Assembly (NCBI GenBank): GCA_000987045.1
Contig: LAKY01000007.1
Coordinates: 27,059-91,058 of the forward strand
Source: Clostridiales bacterium PH28_bin88
Lineage (GTDB): Bacteria; Bacillota; PH28-bin88
Direction of reading: 5' to 3'
Length of the DNA stretch: 64,000 nucleotides
In this document: positions 43,052 through 51,424 of the stretch, piece by piece
Layout of the letters: every line of letters begins with the position of its first letter
How positions within the stretch are numbered: the stretch's first letter is position 1
The notes under the pieces: generated by a model
The model's database searches: none
Told to the model about the DNA's origin: nothing
The model's input: the letters and a program-made list of their open reading frames with translations, nothing else
Position numbers and translations under genes: made by a program

Positions 43052-43372
43052 TCACCTCTCATTTTCCAGATAACGCAGCAACGCGGACAGGTCGCCGTAC
43101 CACTGTTCTACCTCATGGCCCTCGGCAAGGCTGGCCCGCAGTTTTTCTACCAACCGCAAATCTACCCGGGTATAGCTTAAACCCAACCGCCTGGCCAGCA
43201 GGTAGGTGGTCATGATCACGCCAGCCAGGGCGTCAAGAACGGCCTCCTGGCCACCCTTGACAGCCGCCTTCAGGACGCCCGCCACGGCTCCTACCAATTC
43301 CGCCTGCAGCCATTCCAGCAGCCGGATGTTCCTGGCGATATCCGGTTCCCGGTTACCCACTCTACCCACCAT
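43052..43372 (-). CDS. MazG-like family protein
   Basis: A 106-residue helical protein of the MazG-like group (PF12643). It has IARNIRLLEWLQAELVGAVA and a long helical C-terminus, but lacks the obvious EExxE metal motif of true nucleotide pyrophosphohydrolases, so enzymatic activity is doubtful. It occurs between rpsR and yybS in related genomes. The start is unclear: the first ATG has no ribosome site, and a GTG four codons on has GGATGGTGGG ahead. Confidence 0.75.
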   Translation of the reverse strand: MVGRVGNREPDIARNIRLLEWLQAELVGAVAGVLKAAVKGGQEAVLDALAGVIMTTYLLARRLGLSYTRVDLRLVEKLRASLAEGHEVEQWYGDLSALLRYLENER

Positions 43373-43492
43373 CCTATCAGTGAACGGTCCACATTACATT
43401 CTGCAGTGAAGACCGCAAATCCTGCCTGTGCGCGGCAGGTATCAGTATGTTATTTGTACCGCACCAAACAGATTATTCCTTAGCATCTAAAT

Positions 43493-43514
43493 GAGGGAGC
43501 ATGCACGCTCCCTC
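43493..43514 (-). terminator. hairpin after rpsR
   Basis: GAGGGAGC / GCTCCCTC with a 6-base loop, 13 bases after the rpsR stop. On the minus strand ATTTAG follows, a weak T-run, so it may only partly stop transcription into the mazG-like gene. A second stem CCTGCC / GGCAGG lies at 43421-43439. Confidence 0.55.
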
Positions 43515-43526
43515 CCAAACCGACCT

Positions 43527-43754
43527 TTATTCTGCTGTATAAGGCAGGAGAGCAATCATCCTGGCCCGTTTGATCGCGATGGTTACCTGCCGCTGGTGTT
43601 TTGCACAATTGCCGGAGATCCGCCGGGGAAGAATTTTCCCCCGCTCGGTGATATACCGGCGCAGCTTACCCACGTCCTTGTAATCCACATGTTCGACTTT
43701 ATCTACGCAAAAGCTGCAAACCCTTCTCCGGGAACGCCGCCGGTCACGCTTCAT
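43527..43754 (-). CDS. rpsR: ribosomal protein bS18
   Basis: A 75-residue small-subunit protein. It starts [20 protein letters not shown], a zinc-binding form with two cysteines, and ends with the conserved [20 protein letters not shown] core. GGAGGG precedes ATG. It binds next to bS6 on the 30S platform. A 201-base gap with short repeats separates it from ssb. Confidence 0.96.
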   Translation of the reverse strand: MKRDRRRSRRRVCSFCVDKVEHVDYKDVGKLRRYITERGKILPRRISGNCAKHQRQVTIAIKRARMIALLPYTAE

Positions 43755-43770
43755 CTGGTTCCCTCCTAAT

Positions 43771-43818
43771 ATTAGTGACTAGTTGCTAGTGACTGGTGAC
43801 TAGTGATTAGTGACTGGT
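43771..43818. repeat. TAGTGACTAGT-type short repeats between ssb and rpsR
   Basis: About six units of the form (A/C)TAGTGA(C/T)T(A/G)GT in tandem. A related complementary stretch, CCACTAGTCACCAGTCACT, ends the mscS gene near 45941-45960. The rest of the gap (43819-43955) shows nothing else. Confidence 0.7.
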
Positions 43819-43955
43819 AGCACCAGGTAACCAGTAACCGGCACTGGCATCAACCACTTTCACAGCCCCAGCAAGGCCTGTTTTCCCTTGAGCTTCTCAT
43901 AAAAAGTCATTCGAATTTACTTGCACCCACTCCGGCGCCAACGCAGCCGCCTACC

Positions 43956-44372
43956 TTAGAAAGGCAAGTCGTCATCCGGCGGTGCGTTAAAATCCCCGCC
44001 GAAGGGGTCGTCAGCACCACCGAACTGTTGCCTGCCCCCGGCCTGCCCTTCCTTGGGCCAATCCAGGAAGCGTACATCCTCCGCCACGACGTCAGTGGAA
44101 TAGCGCTTGGTCCCATCCTGGGCGTCGTAAGAACGAACCTCCAATCGCCCATCCACCGCTACCAACCGGCCCTTACCAAGGTTATTCGCTACTATCTCGG
44201 CCAATTTGCGCCAAACCTTAATGCGGATAAAGTCCGCTTCCCGCTGTCCCTGCTGGTTGGTGTAGGAACGATCCACCGCCAGGGTAAAAGTGGCCACCGC
44301 CACCCCGCTGGCAGTATACCGTAATTCAGGGTCACGGGTTAATCGGCCGATGAGAACCACCCGGTTAAGCAT
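43956..44372 (-). CDS. ssb: single-stranded DNA-binding protein
   Basis: A 138-residue SSB. The OB fold starts [20 protein letters not shown]; the acidic C-terminal tip DDDLPF that recruits repair and replication proteins is present. The ATG is preferred to a GTG two codons earlier, which would overlap the GGGAG site. It sits between rpsF and rpsR as in most Firmicutes. Confidence 0.96.
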   Translation of the reverse strand: MLNRVVLIGRLTRDPELRYTASGVAVATFTLAVDRSYTNQQGQREADFIRIKVWRKLAEIVANNLGKGRLVAVDGRLEVRSYDAQDGTKRYSTDVVAEDVRFLDWPKEGQAGGRQQFGGADDPFGGDFNAPPDDDLPF

Positions 44373-44455
44373 ATCCACTCACTCCCTCATTGGCCCAACG
44401 GGCCAGTACTACTTAAGCAGCAAACGTGGAGAAGCACGATGCACGTGGCATAATC

Positions 44456-44497
44456 TTCACTTCCTGCTTCCTGCTTCTGGCTTCTTGCCTCCTGCTA
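44456..44497. repeat. CTTCCTGCTTCTTGCCTC-type short repeats between rpsF and ssb
   Basis: Repeating CTTCCTG and CTTCTTGCC units. The same family is seen at 49851-49982 and 53431-53520. It overlaps the 3' end of rpsF by a few bases. Confidence 0.6.
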
Positions 44498-44791
44498 GCT
44501 GGCCACTTCGTCGATGCGGGTAATGAGATACTTCATGATCTCGTCGGTAATTTTGAAGATACGCTCCAATTCCTGGGCAACCTCCGGGTTGCTCTGGAAC
44601 TGGACCAGCACGTAAAACCCTTCCCGGAAGTCGTTCACTTCGTAAGCCAAACGCCGTTTGCCCCACTGGTCCACCTTGACCAGCTGTCCACCGTTATTGG
44701 TAATCAACCCGCTAAATTTCTCCACTACAGCGGCGGTTTGTTCGGGCTCCAGGTCGGGCCTTACGATAAAGAGCGTTTCGTAGGTACGCAT
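44495..44791 (-). CDS. rpsF: ribosomal protein bS6
   Basis: A 98-residue small-subunit protein. It starts MRTYETLFIVRPDLEPEQTA and contains WGKRRLAYEVNDFREGFYVL, both invariant in bS6. The start is set by GGAGGTGA four bases before ATG; a longer upstream frame is noise. It is the first gene of the operon, about 85 bases after a sigma-A promoter. The gap to ssb contains a CTTCCTGCTTCTGGC-type repeat near 44456-44497. Confidence 0.96.
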   Translation of the reverse strand: MRTYETLFIVRPDLEPEQTAAVVEKFSGLITNNGGQLVKVDQWGKRRLAYEVNDFREGFYVLVQFQSNPEVAQELERIFKITDEIMKYLITRIDEVAS

Positions 44792-44883
44792 GTCGTCACC
44801 TCCTCCCCTCGGACTAGCGGCCCCACCACGCGGGTGGAGCAGGGATAATAGGCAATGGTTACAGTAACCAATCACCGCACAAT

Positions 44884-44912
44884 ACTATAGCACAGTTTTC
44901 TAGGTAAATCAA
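44884..44912 (-). promoter_or_regulatory. sigma-A promoter of rpsF operon
   Basis: TTGATT, 17 bases, TATAGT on the minus strand, with TGC before the -10 giving an extended form. The predicted start site is about 85 bases ahead of rpsF, leaving room for an autoregulatory leader, which I cannot identify. Confidence 0.75.
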
Positions 44913-45022
44913 GCAGATCTGAGGTTCGGAAGGCTATTGGTATTGCTTTCCCAGATATTTTAAGTATTATTTTTTCTCCAAATTGAGGATATGCCTCTCA
45001 AATACGACAAATTTCTCCAGAG

Positions 45023-45036
45023 GGACATGCTATACT
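45023..45036 (+). promoter_or_regulatory. extended -10 promoter of CGGC gene
   Basis: ATGCTATACT supplies an extended -10 about 70 bases before the gene. No clear -35 is present. The ribosome site is a weak GGGAAGG. Confidence 0.45.
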
Positions 45037-45105
45037 TAACAGTGTTTATGACATCTTACAAGTTTCGCTCTCCAGGCAATTATTTTGTAGAAGGGGTAGG
45101 GAAGG

Positions 45106-45552
45106 ATGCCATCGGTGGGTATTATTTCATGCGGTAAGCACTGGAAGAACGGTTGCCCGGGGATCGGTTCCCACGTGCTTTGTTTCGACGCAATTAGCCA
45201 GCAACACGGTCCCCTGGGAAACTTGCCGGAAGCAACCATCGTGTCCTTCGACTACTGCCAGGCCTGTCCCGGAGACTCCATCCCGCTTATTGCCCAGAAA
45301 ATGGTGCAGCAGGAAGGGGTAGAGGTAGTGGCGCTGGCCTCCTGCCTCTTTATGGGGGAACCATGCCCATATGTGCGGGAAACCATCAGCCGGATTAAAT
45401 CCAGTGTAACCTGCCAACTGCTTACGGGTACTTACTTTGAACCGGAGTTAGCCTCCCAGCATACCCCTGATGCAGTCAGGGTGGAAACCCGCCCGTTTGG
45501 CCTGAACCGATACTTTCAAGCTGCGGTAAAGTCTGTGGCCTCCTCAAGATAA
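45106..45552 (+). CDS. CGGC-domain protein
   Basis: A 148-residue cysteine-rich protein of the CGGC family. Cysteines lie in ISCGKHWKNGCPG near residues 8-18, QACPGD near 53 and the pair SCLFMGEPCPY near 79-88, followed by LLTGTYFEP. The family is found in anaerobes and probably binds a metal or an iron-sulfur centre, but no activity is known. Single gene with an extended -10 promoter. Confidence 0.8.
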   Translation: MPSVGIISCGKHWKNGCPGIGSHVLCFDAISQQHGPLGNLPEATIVSFDYCQACPGDSIPLIAQKMVQQEGVEVVALASCLFMGEPCPYVRETISRIKSSVTCQLLTGTYFEPELASQHTPDAVRVETRPFGLNRYFQAAVKSVASSR

Positions 45553-45627
45553 AATTTGAACCAGCCCTCCTCCCCGGGTCCGAAGGGGTGAAACGCATCT
45601 TGCCTCGTTCTTCTCGCCTTGTTCAGC

Positions 45628-45828
45628 CTAATCATCAGTCATGCTTTTAAGCACGGCTTTAACGCTCTTTTCGAACTTAGGCCGGGGAACCAGCACCTGA
45701 TGCCCACAACCCAGGCACTTGATGCGGAAGTCCATCCCGACGCGGGTGACCTCCCACCGGTCACTCCCGCACGGGTGAGGTTTCTTCAGCCTAACAATAT
45801 CACCCAGACTGTATCGCGTCACTTTCAT
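45628..45828 (-). CDS. DUF951 family protein
   Basis: A 66-residue protein starting MKVTRYSLGDIVRLKKPHPCG, with a second part RIKCLGCGHQVLVPRPKFE. The spaced cysteines suggest one zinc site. The start is placed at the ATG with GGAGA just upstream; a 12-residue longer frame has no support. DUF951 genes lie beside mechanosensitive channel genes in many Clostridia, as here. Function unknown, possibly RNA or DNA binding. Confidence 0.88.
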   Translation of the reverse strand: MKVTRYSLGDIVRLKKPHPCGSDRWEVTRVGMDFRIKCLGCGHQVLVPRPKFEKSVKAVLKSMTDD

Positions 45829-45944
45829 TCTCTCCCCCATGCAGTGGTTAGTAGCCAGGGCCATTAACCTCCACGTATTCCTCTCGCGGCCAGCCCTCCA
45901 CTACCAGAATAATCAATCCCCAGCGACTCCTCAACCACCAGCCA

Positions 45945-47063
45945 CTAGTCACCAGTCACTAACCCGTGTACCACCACGTGACGGGGATAAGCCACATGCA
46001 GTCCTTCAGATTCCAGGGCCACTTTGAGTCGTTTTCTGAGTTCTCTTTCTACCCCCCACTGTTCACCCGCCAGGGTTTGGGCGATTACCCGGACCACCAC
46101 ACCCGCGTCTCCCAACTCCACTACCCCCTGGACTACCGGCACCGCTACTACTGCCGGCAGTTCCTGGTGCGCGTTCTCGCAGGCCCGGCGCAAGACCTCC
46201 ATCGCCCGGTCCAGGTCGGCTTCATATGGGACGTTAATGGTAACTACCGCCAGCATGTGCCCGCGGTTAAAGTTGGTTACCTTGTTGATTTCCCCGTTGG
46301 GGACGATATGTAACTGGCCGGTCCACTCCCGGATGCGGGTGGTCCTGAGACCCAACTCCTCCACCACACCGGTAACTCCGGCAGTGGTAATGTAATCCCC
46401 AACGGTAAACTGGTCTTCGAAGACAATGAAAAAGCCCGTAATGACGTCCCGTACCAGGTTTTGGGCACCAAAACCGATAGCCAAACTGGCAAGCCCGGCA
46501 CTGGCAATGAGGGAACCGGTGGGTACTCCGAAGGTATCCAGGACCATCAAACCTGCAATAAAGTAAACCGCGTACATCAGGATGCTGCGTACCAGGGCTT
46601 TGAGGGTCTGGATGCGGCGGTTCTCCTGCAAACCCGCCTTGGCTTGCTCCGCGACAAAGGCACCGTCAATCGCCGCCCCACCGAACCGTACTGCTACCCC
46701 GGCCCCTAAAACGATGGCTACTACCTTGAAAGCTGAAAAGCCGAAAGCCTTCAGGTCTTCCGGGTTGATCATGGTTGCCCAAAAGGCCTGCAGCAGTACC
46801 AGAACAGACAGGAGGTAGACCCCGAAAGTAAGCACGCTTTTCAATACCTGCCGCACCATGGCCAGTAACCCGGCGTTGGGAGCCATGTCCCGCCGGCCTA
46901 TACGGGTAAAGAGCCCCTCGATCAGGCGGTTGCCTACCCAGATAATTGCTCGTGCAAGTAAGAAAACCACCAGCACCTTGAAGGCTGTCAACCCGACAGC
47001 CTCCCACCGGGTACGACTCCAAAGGTCTGCCCACCCGGGGAACAAGCTACCCCACCAATCCAT
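45945..47063 (-). CDS. mscS: MscS-family mechanosensitive channel
   Basis: A 372-residue small-conductance mechanosensitive channel. Several N-terminal helices are followed by the pore helix, here FGVPTGSLIASAGLASLAIG, and the beta domain FGAQNLVRDVITGFFIVFED, hallmarks of MscS. The C-terminal part forms the cytoplasmic vestibule. The start MDWWGSLF is set by GGAGG about ten bases upstream; the longer frame is made of intergenic repeat. It protects cells against osmotic down-shock. The 3' end lies within a short repeat. Confidence 0.93.
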   Translation of the reverse strand: MDWWGSLFPGWADLWSRTRWEAVGLTAFKVLVVFLLARAIIWVGNRLIEGLFTRIGRRDMAPNAGLLAMVRQVLKSVLTFGVYLLSVLVLLQAFWATMINPEDLKAFGFSAFKVVAIVLGAGVAVRFGGAAIDGAFVAEQAKAGLQENRRIQTLKALVRSILMYAVYFIAGLMVLDTFGVPTGSLIASAGLASLAIGFGAQNLVRDVITGFFIVFEDQFTVGDYITTAGVTGVVEELGLRTTRIREWTGQLHIVPNGEINKVTNFNRGHMLAVVTINVPYEADLDRAMEVLRRACENAHQELPAVVAVPVVQGVVELGDAGVVVRVIAQTLAGEQWGVERELRKRLKVALESEGLHVAYPRHVVVHGLVTGD

Positions 47064-47290
47064 TAACCATCGGCCTCCATATCGGTCGTCGGTCATCGGT
47101 CGTCGGAGGTCAGAAGTTAACAACTGGGCGTCTTTACTACTGACATCCTACATTCCGGTACCTGACCTCCGTAACGCCTTTCCATTGACGTTATGCTTCC
47201 AATTCTTGGTTTGCGACTTCTGACTTCCGACTTTCACCTTCAGGTATCTTTTCCACTGACGTCTGACTCCTGACGACTGACCTCCGAACT
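47064..47290. repeat. GTCGGTCATCGG and GACTTCTGACTTCCGAC-type repeats around mscS and HEAT gene
   Basis: Units such as CGGTCGTCGGTCATCGG (47083-47098), GGAGGTCAGAAGT, TGCGACTTCTGACTTCCGAC (47211-47231) and GACTCCTGACGACTGACCTC. They are related to the repeats at 11832-11864. They occupy nearly all of the gap and extend into the 3' end of the HEAT-repeat gene. Confidence 0.6.
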
Positions 47291-48184
47291 GGCTGCCACC
47301 TGGGCCAGGGCCTCTTCCGCGTTAGCACGCACCCACCACTCCGGGTCCTTCACCGCCTCTTGCAGGAGGGGAATCGCTTCCCGGGCCCTTAGCTGCCCCA
47401 GGGACTTGACCGCCCGGGAACGCACCTCCCAGGACGGGTCGGTCATGGCGGACATCAAGGGCGGAATTGCCACGGGCTCCCCTAGGCGCCCCAGGGCCTC
47501 CGCCGCATGGGCCCGGAGCTTGGCGTCTTCCCCCTCCAGTGCCTCAATCAGGCCGTTTACCGCCCTCCCGTCCCCCATCTCTCCCAGCAGGTCCGCCACC
47601 AGGCGCCTGGTTTCCGGTTCTCCCGTCGCCAGGGTCTCCACCAGGGGCAATAGCGCTTCCTCACCCGTATGCAGCAGCACCTGGCCTACCCGGGCCGGCA
47701 GCCACTTTTTCGGCTCTCTTAGAGCTGCCACCAGCAAAGGAATCTTGGCAGGAGATTCCAGCCGGTTAAGGGCCTGTGCGGCAGCCAGGCTTACCGCGTC
47801 CGCCCGGTCAGCCAGGGCCTCCAGCAGGGGTTCCAGCGCCATGGTTGAACCCGTAAACCCCAGGATTTCTGCTGCCATCGCGCGGCTTCCTTCGGTTCCA
47901 TCAGACAGGGACTGGATGAACCGCCCCACCAGTCCCGCGGCAACCAGTTCTCCTCCCAGCTCCTCCCGGGCTTCTCGGGTAAGTCCGGGGAATACCTCCA
48001 TTACCAGCCGGGAGGCCTCTCCGGGATCCAGGCAGGCAATGGATTCCTTAAGTCGCGGGTTCAGCCCTCTGCCGGCAGCGGGCGGCTCCCCGGCTTGACG
48101 CCTATGCTTACGAGCCATGGCTGCACCGGCTATTGCCACCATGGCCAGCAGTCCGGCCCCTAACGCCCAAACCAGGGTAATCAA
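47240..48184 (-). CDS. membrane-anchored HEAT-repeat protein
   Basis: A 314-residue protein with an N-terminal membrane helix (LITLVWALGAGLLAMVAIAG), a basic stretch and then about seven HEAT/PBS-lyase-type repeats, e.g. GRAVNGLIEALEGEDAKLRA and AIPPLMSAMTDPSWEVRSRA. The TTG start is chosen because AAGGTGA lies six bases ahead and it overlaps the yedF stop by four bases, giving translational coupling. HEAT repeats are protein-binding scaffolds; no partner is evident. The longer upstream frame overlaps yedF and is rejected. The last residues are encoded in a repeat. Confidence 0.75.
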   Translation of the reverse strand: MITLVWALGAGLLAMVAIAGAAMARKHRRQAGEPPAAGRGLNPRLKESIACLDPGEASRLVMEVFPGLTREAREELGGELVAAGLVGRFIQSLSDGTEGSRAMAAEILGFTGSTMALEPLLEALADRADAVSLAAAQALNRLESPAKIPLLVAALREPKKWLPARVGQVLLHTGEEALLPLVETLATGEPETRRLVADLLGEMGDGRAVNGLIEALEGEDAKLRAHAAEALGRLGEPVAIPPLMSAMTDPSWEVRSRAVKSLGQLRAREAIPLLQEAVKDPEWWVRANAEEALAQVAASSEVSRQESDVSGKDT

Positions 48185-48777
48185 ATCGTAATCACCTTCT
48201 GCGCGGCCATCAGGTTCTCCGCGATGGCGTACATGGTAGTCAGCTTTCCCACACAAAGCCTGGGTTTCAACCCGTAGAAGTCCAGGCATGTGCCGGAGGA
48301 AAGCACCTCAACGCCCTTTTGTTCCAGCGCCCAGAGATGGGAAAGCACGGGCGAGCCCTCACACGTCAAGAAAACCCCGGTGTTGAGGAAGATCATGGTT
48401 TTCGGATAGACGTCGCTTTCCGCTAAAACATAAAACAGGTTGGCCATCAGGGTTTGGGCCAGTTCTTCGTTTCCCCGGCCAAGGTAATTACCGGTTACCA
48501 GCAGCACCTGATCCACCTGCTGGGACAGGGTAGGCCGCAGGCCGCTCACTGCAGCCGGCTGAATACCCTTTCGGATATGGATGTAAAACTCGTCACCCTT
48601 TTCCTCTACCCGGACCTGGCATGCCATGGTCCGGGCCATGCTCACCACATTGTCCCTGGCAACCTCGTCGTCCACAATCGCGGTGAGAGAACCTGCCTCA
48701 AGGGCTTCCAGCGCCTTTCTTGCACAGACTACCGGTTCCGGGCATACCATCCCCCGGGCATCTACCACACTTTCCAT
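48181..48777 (-). CDS. yedF: YedF-type sulfurtransferase-like protein of selenium metabolism
   Basis: A 198-residue two-domain protein. The first 70 residues are a TusA/SirA domain with VDARGMVCPEPVV (the cysteine is at residue 12); the rest is a DsrE-like domain (VLLVTGNYLGRGNEELAQTL, then GVEVLSSGTCLDFYGL). This fusion is the YedF family, commonly encoded next to selD and thought to deliver or handle selenium. It starts two bases after the selD stop and is translationally coupled to the HEAT-repeat gene downstream. Confidence 0.92.
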   Translation of the reverse strand: MESVVDARGMVCPEPVVCARKALEALEAGSLTAIVDDEVARDNVVSMARTMACQVRVEEKGDEFYIHIRKGIQPAAVSGLRPTLSQQVDQVLLVTGNYLGRGNEELAQTLMANLFYVLAESDVYPKTMIFLNTGVFLTCEGSPVLSHLWALEQKGVEVLSSGTCLDFYGLKPRLCVGKLTTMYAIAENLMAAQKVITI

Positions 48778-48779
48778 GG

Positions 48780-49823
48780 CTACCCTCCTTTTACCACGAT
48801 CACTCCCGGTTCATCGGACACTTGCCCCACCACCGCCGCCAGGATCCCTTTCCGATCCAGCGTGGCGGACAGTTTACCTAAACGTTCAGCCGGGACAGCC
48901 ATCAACAGGCCGCCGGAAGTCTGGGGATCGCAGAGGATGTCCTGCGCCTCTTCCGGAATATCTCCCTCCCACCGCACCTTACCGGCCAGGTACTGGCGAT
49001 TACGTTTCGCCCCTCCCGGCACCACTCCCATCCGGGCCAGATCCCATGCCCCCTCCAGTACCGGCACCTGGCTCAGTGTCACCTCCAGGCCCACCCCGGA
49101 TGCCGCACACACCTCATAGGCGTGTCCCAGAAAACCGAATCCGGTGACATCGGTCGCGGCATGCACCCCCACTTCGATCATGGCCTCCGCCGCCCGTGCG
49201 TTAAGGGTGACCATGCTCTCTACCGCAGGACCTGCCGCTTCCGGTGAATACAGCCCGCCCTTTAACCCGGTGGTGATAATCCCCACCCCCAGGGGTTTGG
49301 TAAGGACCATCACGTCTCCGGGCCTGGCTCCCTCGTTGGCGATTACCTTGTCCGGGTGGACGATGCCGGTTACTGACAGGCCGTACTTGGGTTCATTGTC
49401 CTCGATGGTATGGCCGCCCACCAGCAGTGCCCCGGCCTCCAGGATTTTGTCCGCCCCGCCGGCCAGGATATCCCGCAAGATCCCCAGATCCATGGAACAG
49501 GTGGGAAACGCAATGATGTTCATTACCGTTAACGGTTTTCCACCCATGGCGTATACATCACTGAGGGCGTTGGCGGCGGCAACCTGCCCGAATACATAGG
49601 GGTCATCGACCATGGGGGTAAAGAAGTCCACTGTCTGCACCAGGGCCAGTTCCGGGGTAAGCCGGTAAACACCCGCATCATCCAGTTTGGACCCACTAAT
49701 TAGAAGGTCGGGATGCTGGAAGGTGGGCAACGTGGCCAGTATCTCCGTCAGGGTCCCCGGACCCACTTTCGCCGCTCACCCGGCGGCGGTGCAGTATTGG
49801 GTTAAACGAATGTGTGGATCCAC
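48780..49823 (-). CDS. selD: selenide, water dikinase, selenocysteine-containing
   Basis: SelD makes selenophosphate from selenide and ATP. A stop-free frame covers only residues 20-347, because codon 16 is TGA (49776-49778). Reading through it gives DPHIRLTQYCTAAGUAAKVG, which matches the N-terminal active-site loop of SelD (Cys or Sec before a conserved lysine, K19). The GTG start has AGGTGAT upstream. The rest is canonical, including the glycine-rich ATP-binding parts and DILCDPQTSGGLL near the end. A hairpin follows the TGA at the expected distance. Residue 16 is therefore predicted to be selenocysteine. Confidence 0.92.
49740..49778 (-). promoter_or_regulatory. candidate bacterial SECIS element in selD
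   Basis: The UGA is followed after 11 bases by GGGTCCGGGGACCC, a short stem with a G-rich loop (49751-49764). Position and GG in the apical loop fit bacterial SECIS elements, which lie directly after the UGA inside the coding frame. Confidence 0.65.
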
Positions 49824-49985
49824 TCTTGATCACCTACCTTTCAGGAAGCAGGAGGCCGAGGCAGGAGGCAAGACAGTTGTTGGAATTGGCGAAGCCAATT
49901 CCTTCCTTAAAATCCTGCTTCATGCTTCATGCTTCCTGCTTCTTGCCTCTTGCTTCTTGCATGTCTCTTGCCTCCTGAATCTGAA
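49824..49985. repeat. CTTCCTGCTTCTTGCCTC-type repeats and GGAATTGGC hairpin
   Basis: Between the M18 peptidase and selD, two blocks of CAGGAGGC / GCTTCCTGCTTCTTGCCTC units (49851-49873 and 49916-49982) flank a perfect 9-bp palindrome GGAATTGGC / GCCAATTCC (49882-49902). The arms of the repeat are roughly complementary, so the whole gap could fold on itself. No gene is present. Confidence 0.6.
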
Positions 49986-51413
49986 TTATGCCTCCAGGAA
50001 AGCGCGGTAAGCCTGGTACGTCGTGTAGATATCCACCTTGCTGGCAACCTCGAAGGGAGCGTGCATGCTCAACAGCGCCGGGCCGCAGTCCACCACGTCC
50101 ATCCCCAGATTGGCCAGGTACTGGGCAATGGTTCCGCCGCCGCCCTGGTCCACCTTGCCTAACTCACCTACTTGCCAGGCAATCCCCGTCGTGTTAAACA
50201 GGCGGCGTACCTCCGCCACGAACTCGGCGTTCGCGTCGTTGGAGTGGTATTTACCCCCCGAACCGGTATACTTGGTCAACACCACCCCTCCACCCAGGCG
50301 GGCGGCATTGTGTTTCTCCATCACGCCGTCATGGTTGGGATCCATCGCGGCGTTGACGTCCGCCGACAGTGCCCGGGAGTTGAACAGTACCCGGCCCGGG
50401 TCTACCGAGCCACCGGGACCCGCCAGCCCTGCCAGCTCCAAGACCACGTATTCCAAAAAGCGGGACTGCATGCCGGTATTGCCCGTGCTGCCGATCTCCT
50501 CTTTATCCGCCAGCAAGATCAGGGCGGTATGCCTTGCCTGCTGCAGGTCCAGGATTGCCCGCAGGGCGGTATAGGAGCAGACCCGGTCATCCTGCCCGTA
50601 GCCTCCCACCAGGCCGCGGTCAAACCCGATGTCTCGCGACCGGCCCGCCGGTACCACTTCCAGCTCGGCACTGGTAAAGTCCTCCTCTACCAGCCCGTAC
50701 CGCTGGTGCAGGTACTCCAGCACCCGCAACTTCACCTTCTCTTTGACTTCCTCGTCATCGTAGGGAATGCTTCCGGCCAACAGGTTCAATTCCTCTCCGG
50801 CGATGGCCTCTCCCAGTTTCTTTTGCATCTGATCCTTGGCCAGGTGGGGCAGCAGGTCGCTGATGGTAAAGACGGGATCGTCCTCCGCTTCTCCGATGGT
50901 CAGTTCCAGCCGTTCTCCGTCCCCCTTGATGACCACCCCATGGAGGGCCAGGGGGATGCTGGTCCACTGGTACTTTTTGATTCCCCCGTAGTAGTGGGTC
51001 TTTAACAGGGCTAGGCCCTCGCTTTCGTAGAGGGGGTTGGGTTTCAGGTCCAGGCGGGGGACGTCCAGGTGGGCTCCCACCAGCTTAAAGCCCGACGCCA
51101 GGGGCTCGACCCCCACCACGCCCAGCACCACCGCCTTACCCCGGTTAACGTAATAGAATTTGCTCCCCGCCGCCAGCCCTCCGGGGGGGAGTTCACCCAG
51201 GGGCCGGAAACCCGCTTCGACTGCGGCTGCTACCACCGCGGTTACTGCCTCCCGCTCCGTCTTGGCGGCGTCTAGAAACTCCTTGTAGCCCTCAGCAAAT
51301 TGCATCGCAACCTGATGCCCCTCGCCCCGCAGCCGTTCCCATGCGTTGGGAGCTTTCCGGGTCAAACGTTCCGCAAGTTTTTGTCCCGCGGTTTTTTCTT
51401 CTTTTCCCGGCAC
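49986..51413 (-). CDS. M18-family aminopeptidase
   Basis: A 475-residue metallo-aminopeptidase of family M18. Two-zinc ligands are in GAHLDVPRLDLKP near residue 133 (His), in GGYGQDDRVCSYTAL near residue 270 (Asp), ADKEEIGSTGNTG near 310 (Glu pair) and near the C-terminus. It removes N-terminal amino acids, often acidic or neutral, in the cytoplasm. The GTG start has GGAGGT six bases upstream. Length is standard. It is 11 bases after the Fe-S protein gene. Confidence 0.92.
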   Translation of the reverse strand: MPGKEEKTAGQKLAERLTRKAPNAWERLRGEGHQVAMQFAEGYKEFLDAAKTEREAVTAVVAAAVEAGFRPLGELPPGGLAAGSKFYYVNRGKAVVLGVVGVEPLASGFKLVGAHLDVPRLDLKPNPLYESEGLALLKTHYYGGIKKYQWTSIPLALHGVVIKGDGERLELTIGEAEDDPVFTISDLLPHLAKDQMQKKLGEAIAGEELNLLAGSIPYDDEEVKEKVKLRVLEYLHQRYGLVEEDFTSAELEVVPAGRSRDIGFDRGLVGGYGQDDRVCSYTALRAILDLQQARHTALILLADKEEIGSTGNTGMQSRFLEYVVLELAGLAGPGGSVDPGRVLFNSRALSADVNAAMDPNHDGVMEKHNAARLGGGVVLTKYTGSGGKYHSNDANAEFVAEVRRLFNTTGIAWQVGELGKVDQGGGGTIAQYLANLGMDVVDCGPALLSMHAPFEVASKVDIYTTYQAYRAFLEA

Positions 51414-51424
51414 GACTTTACCTC

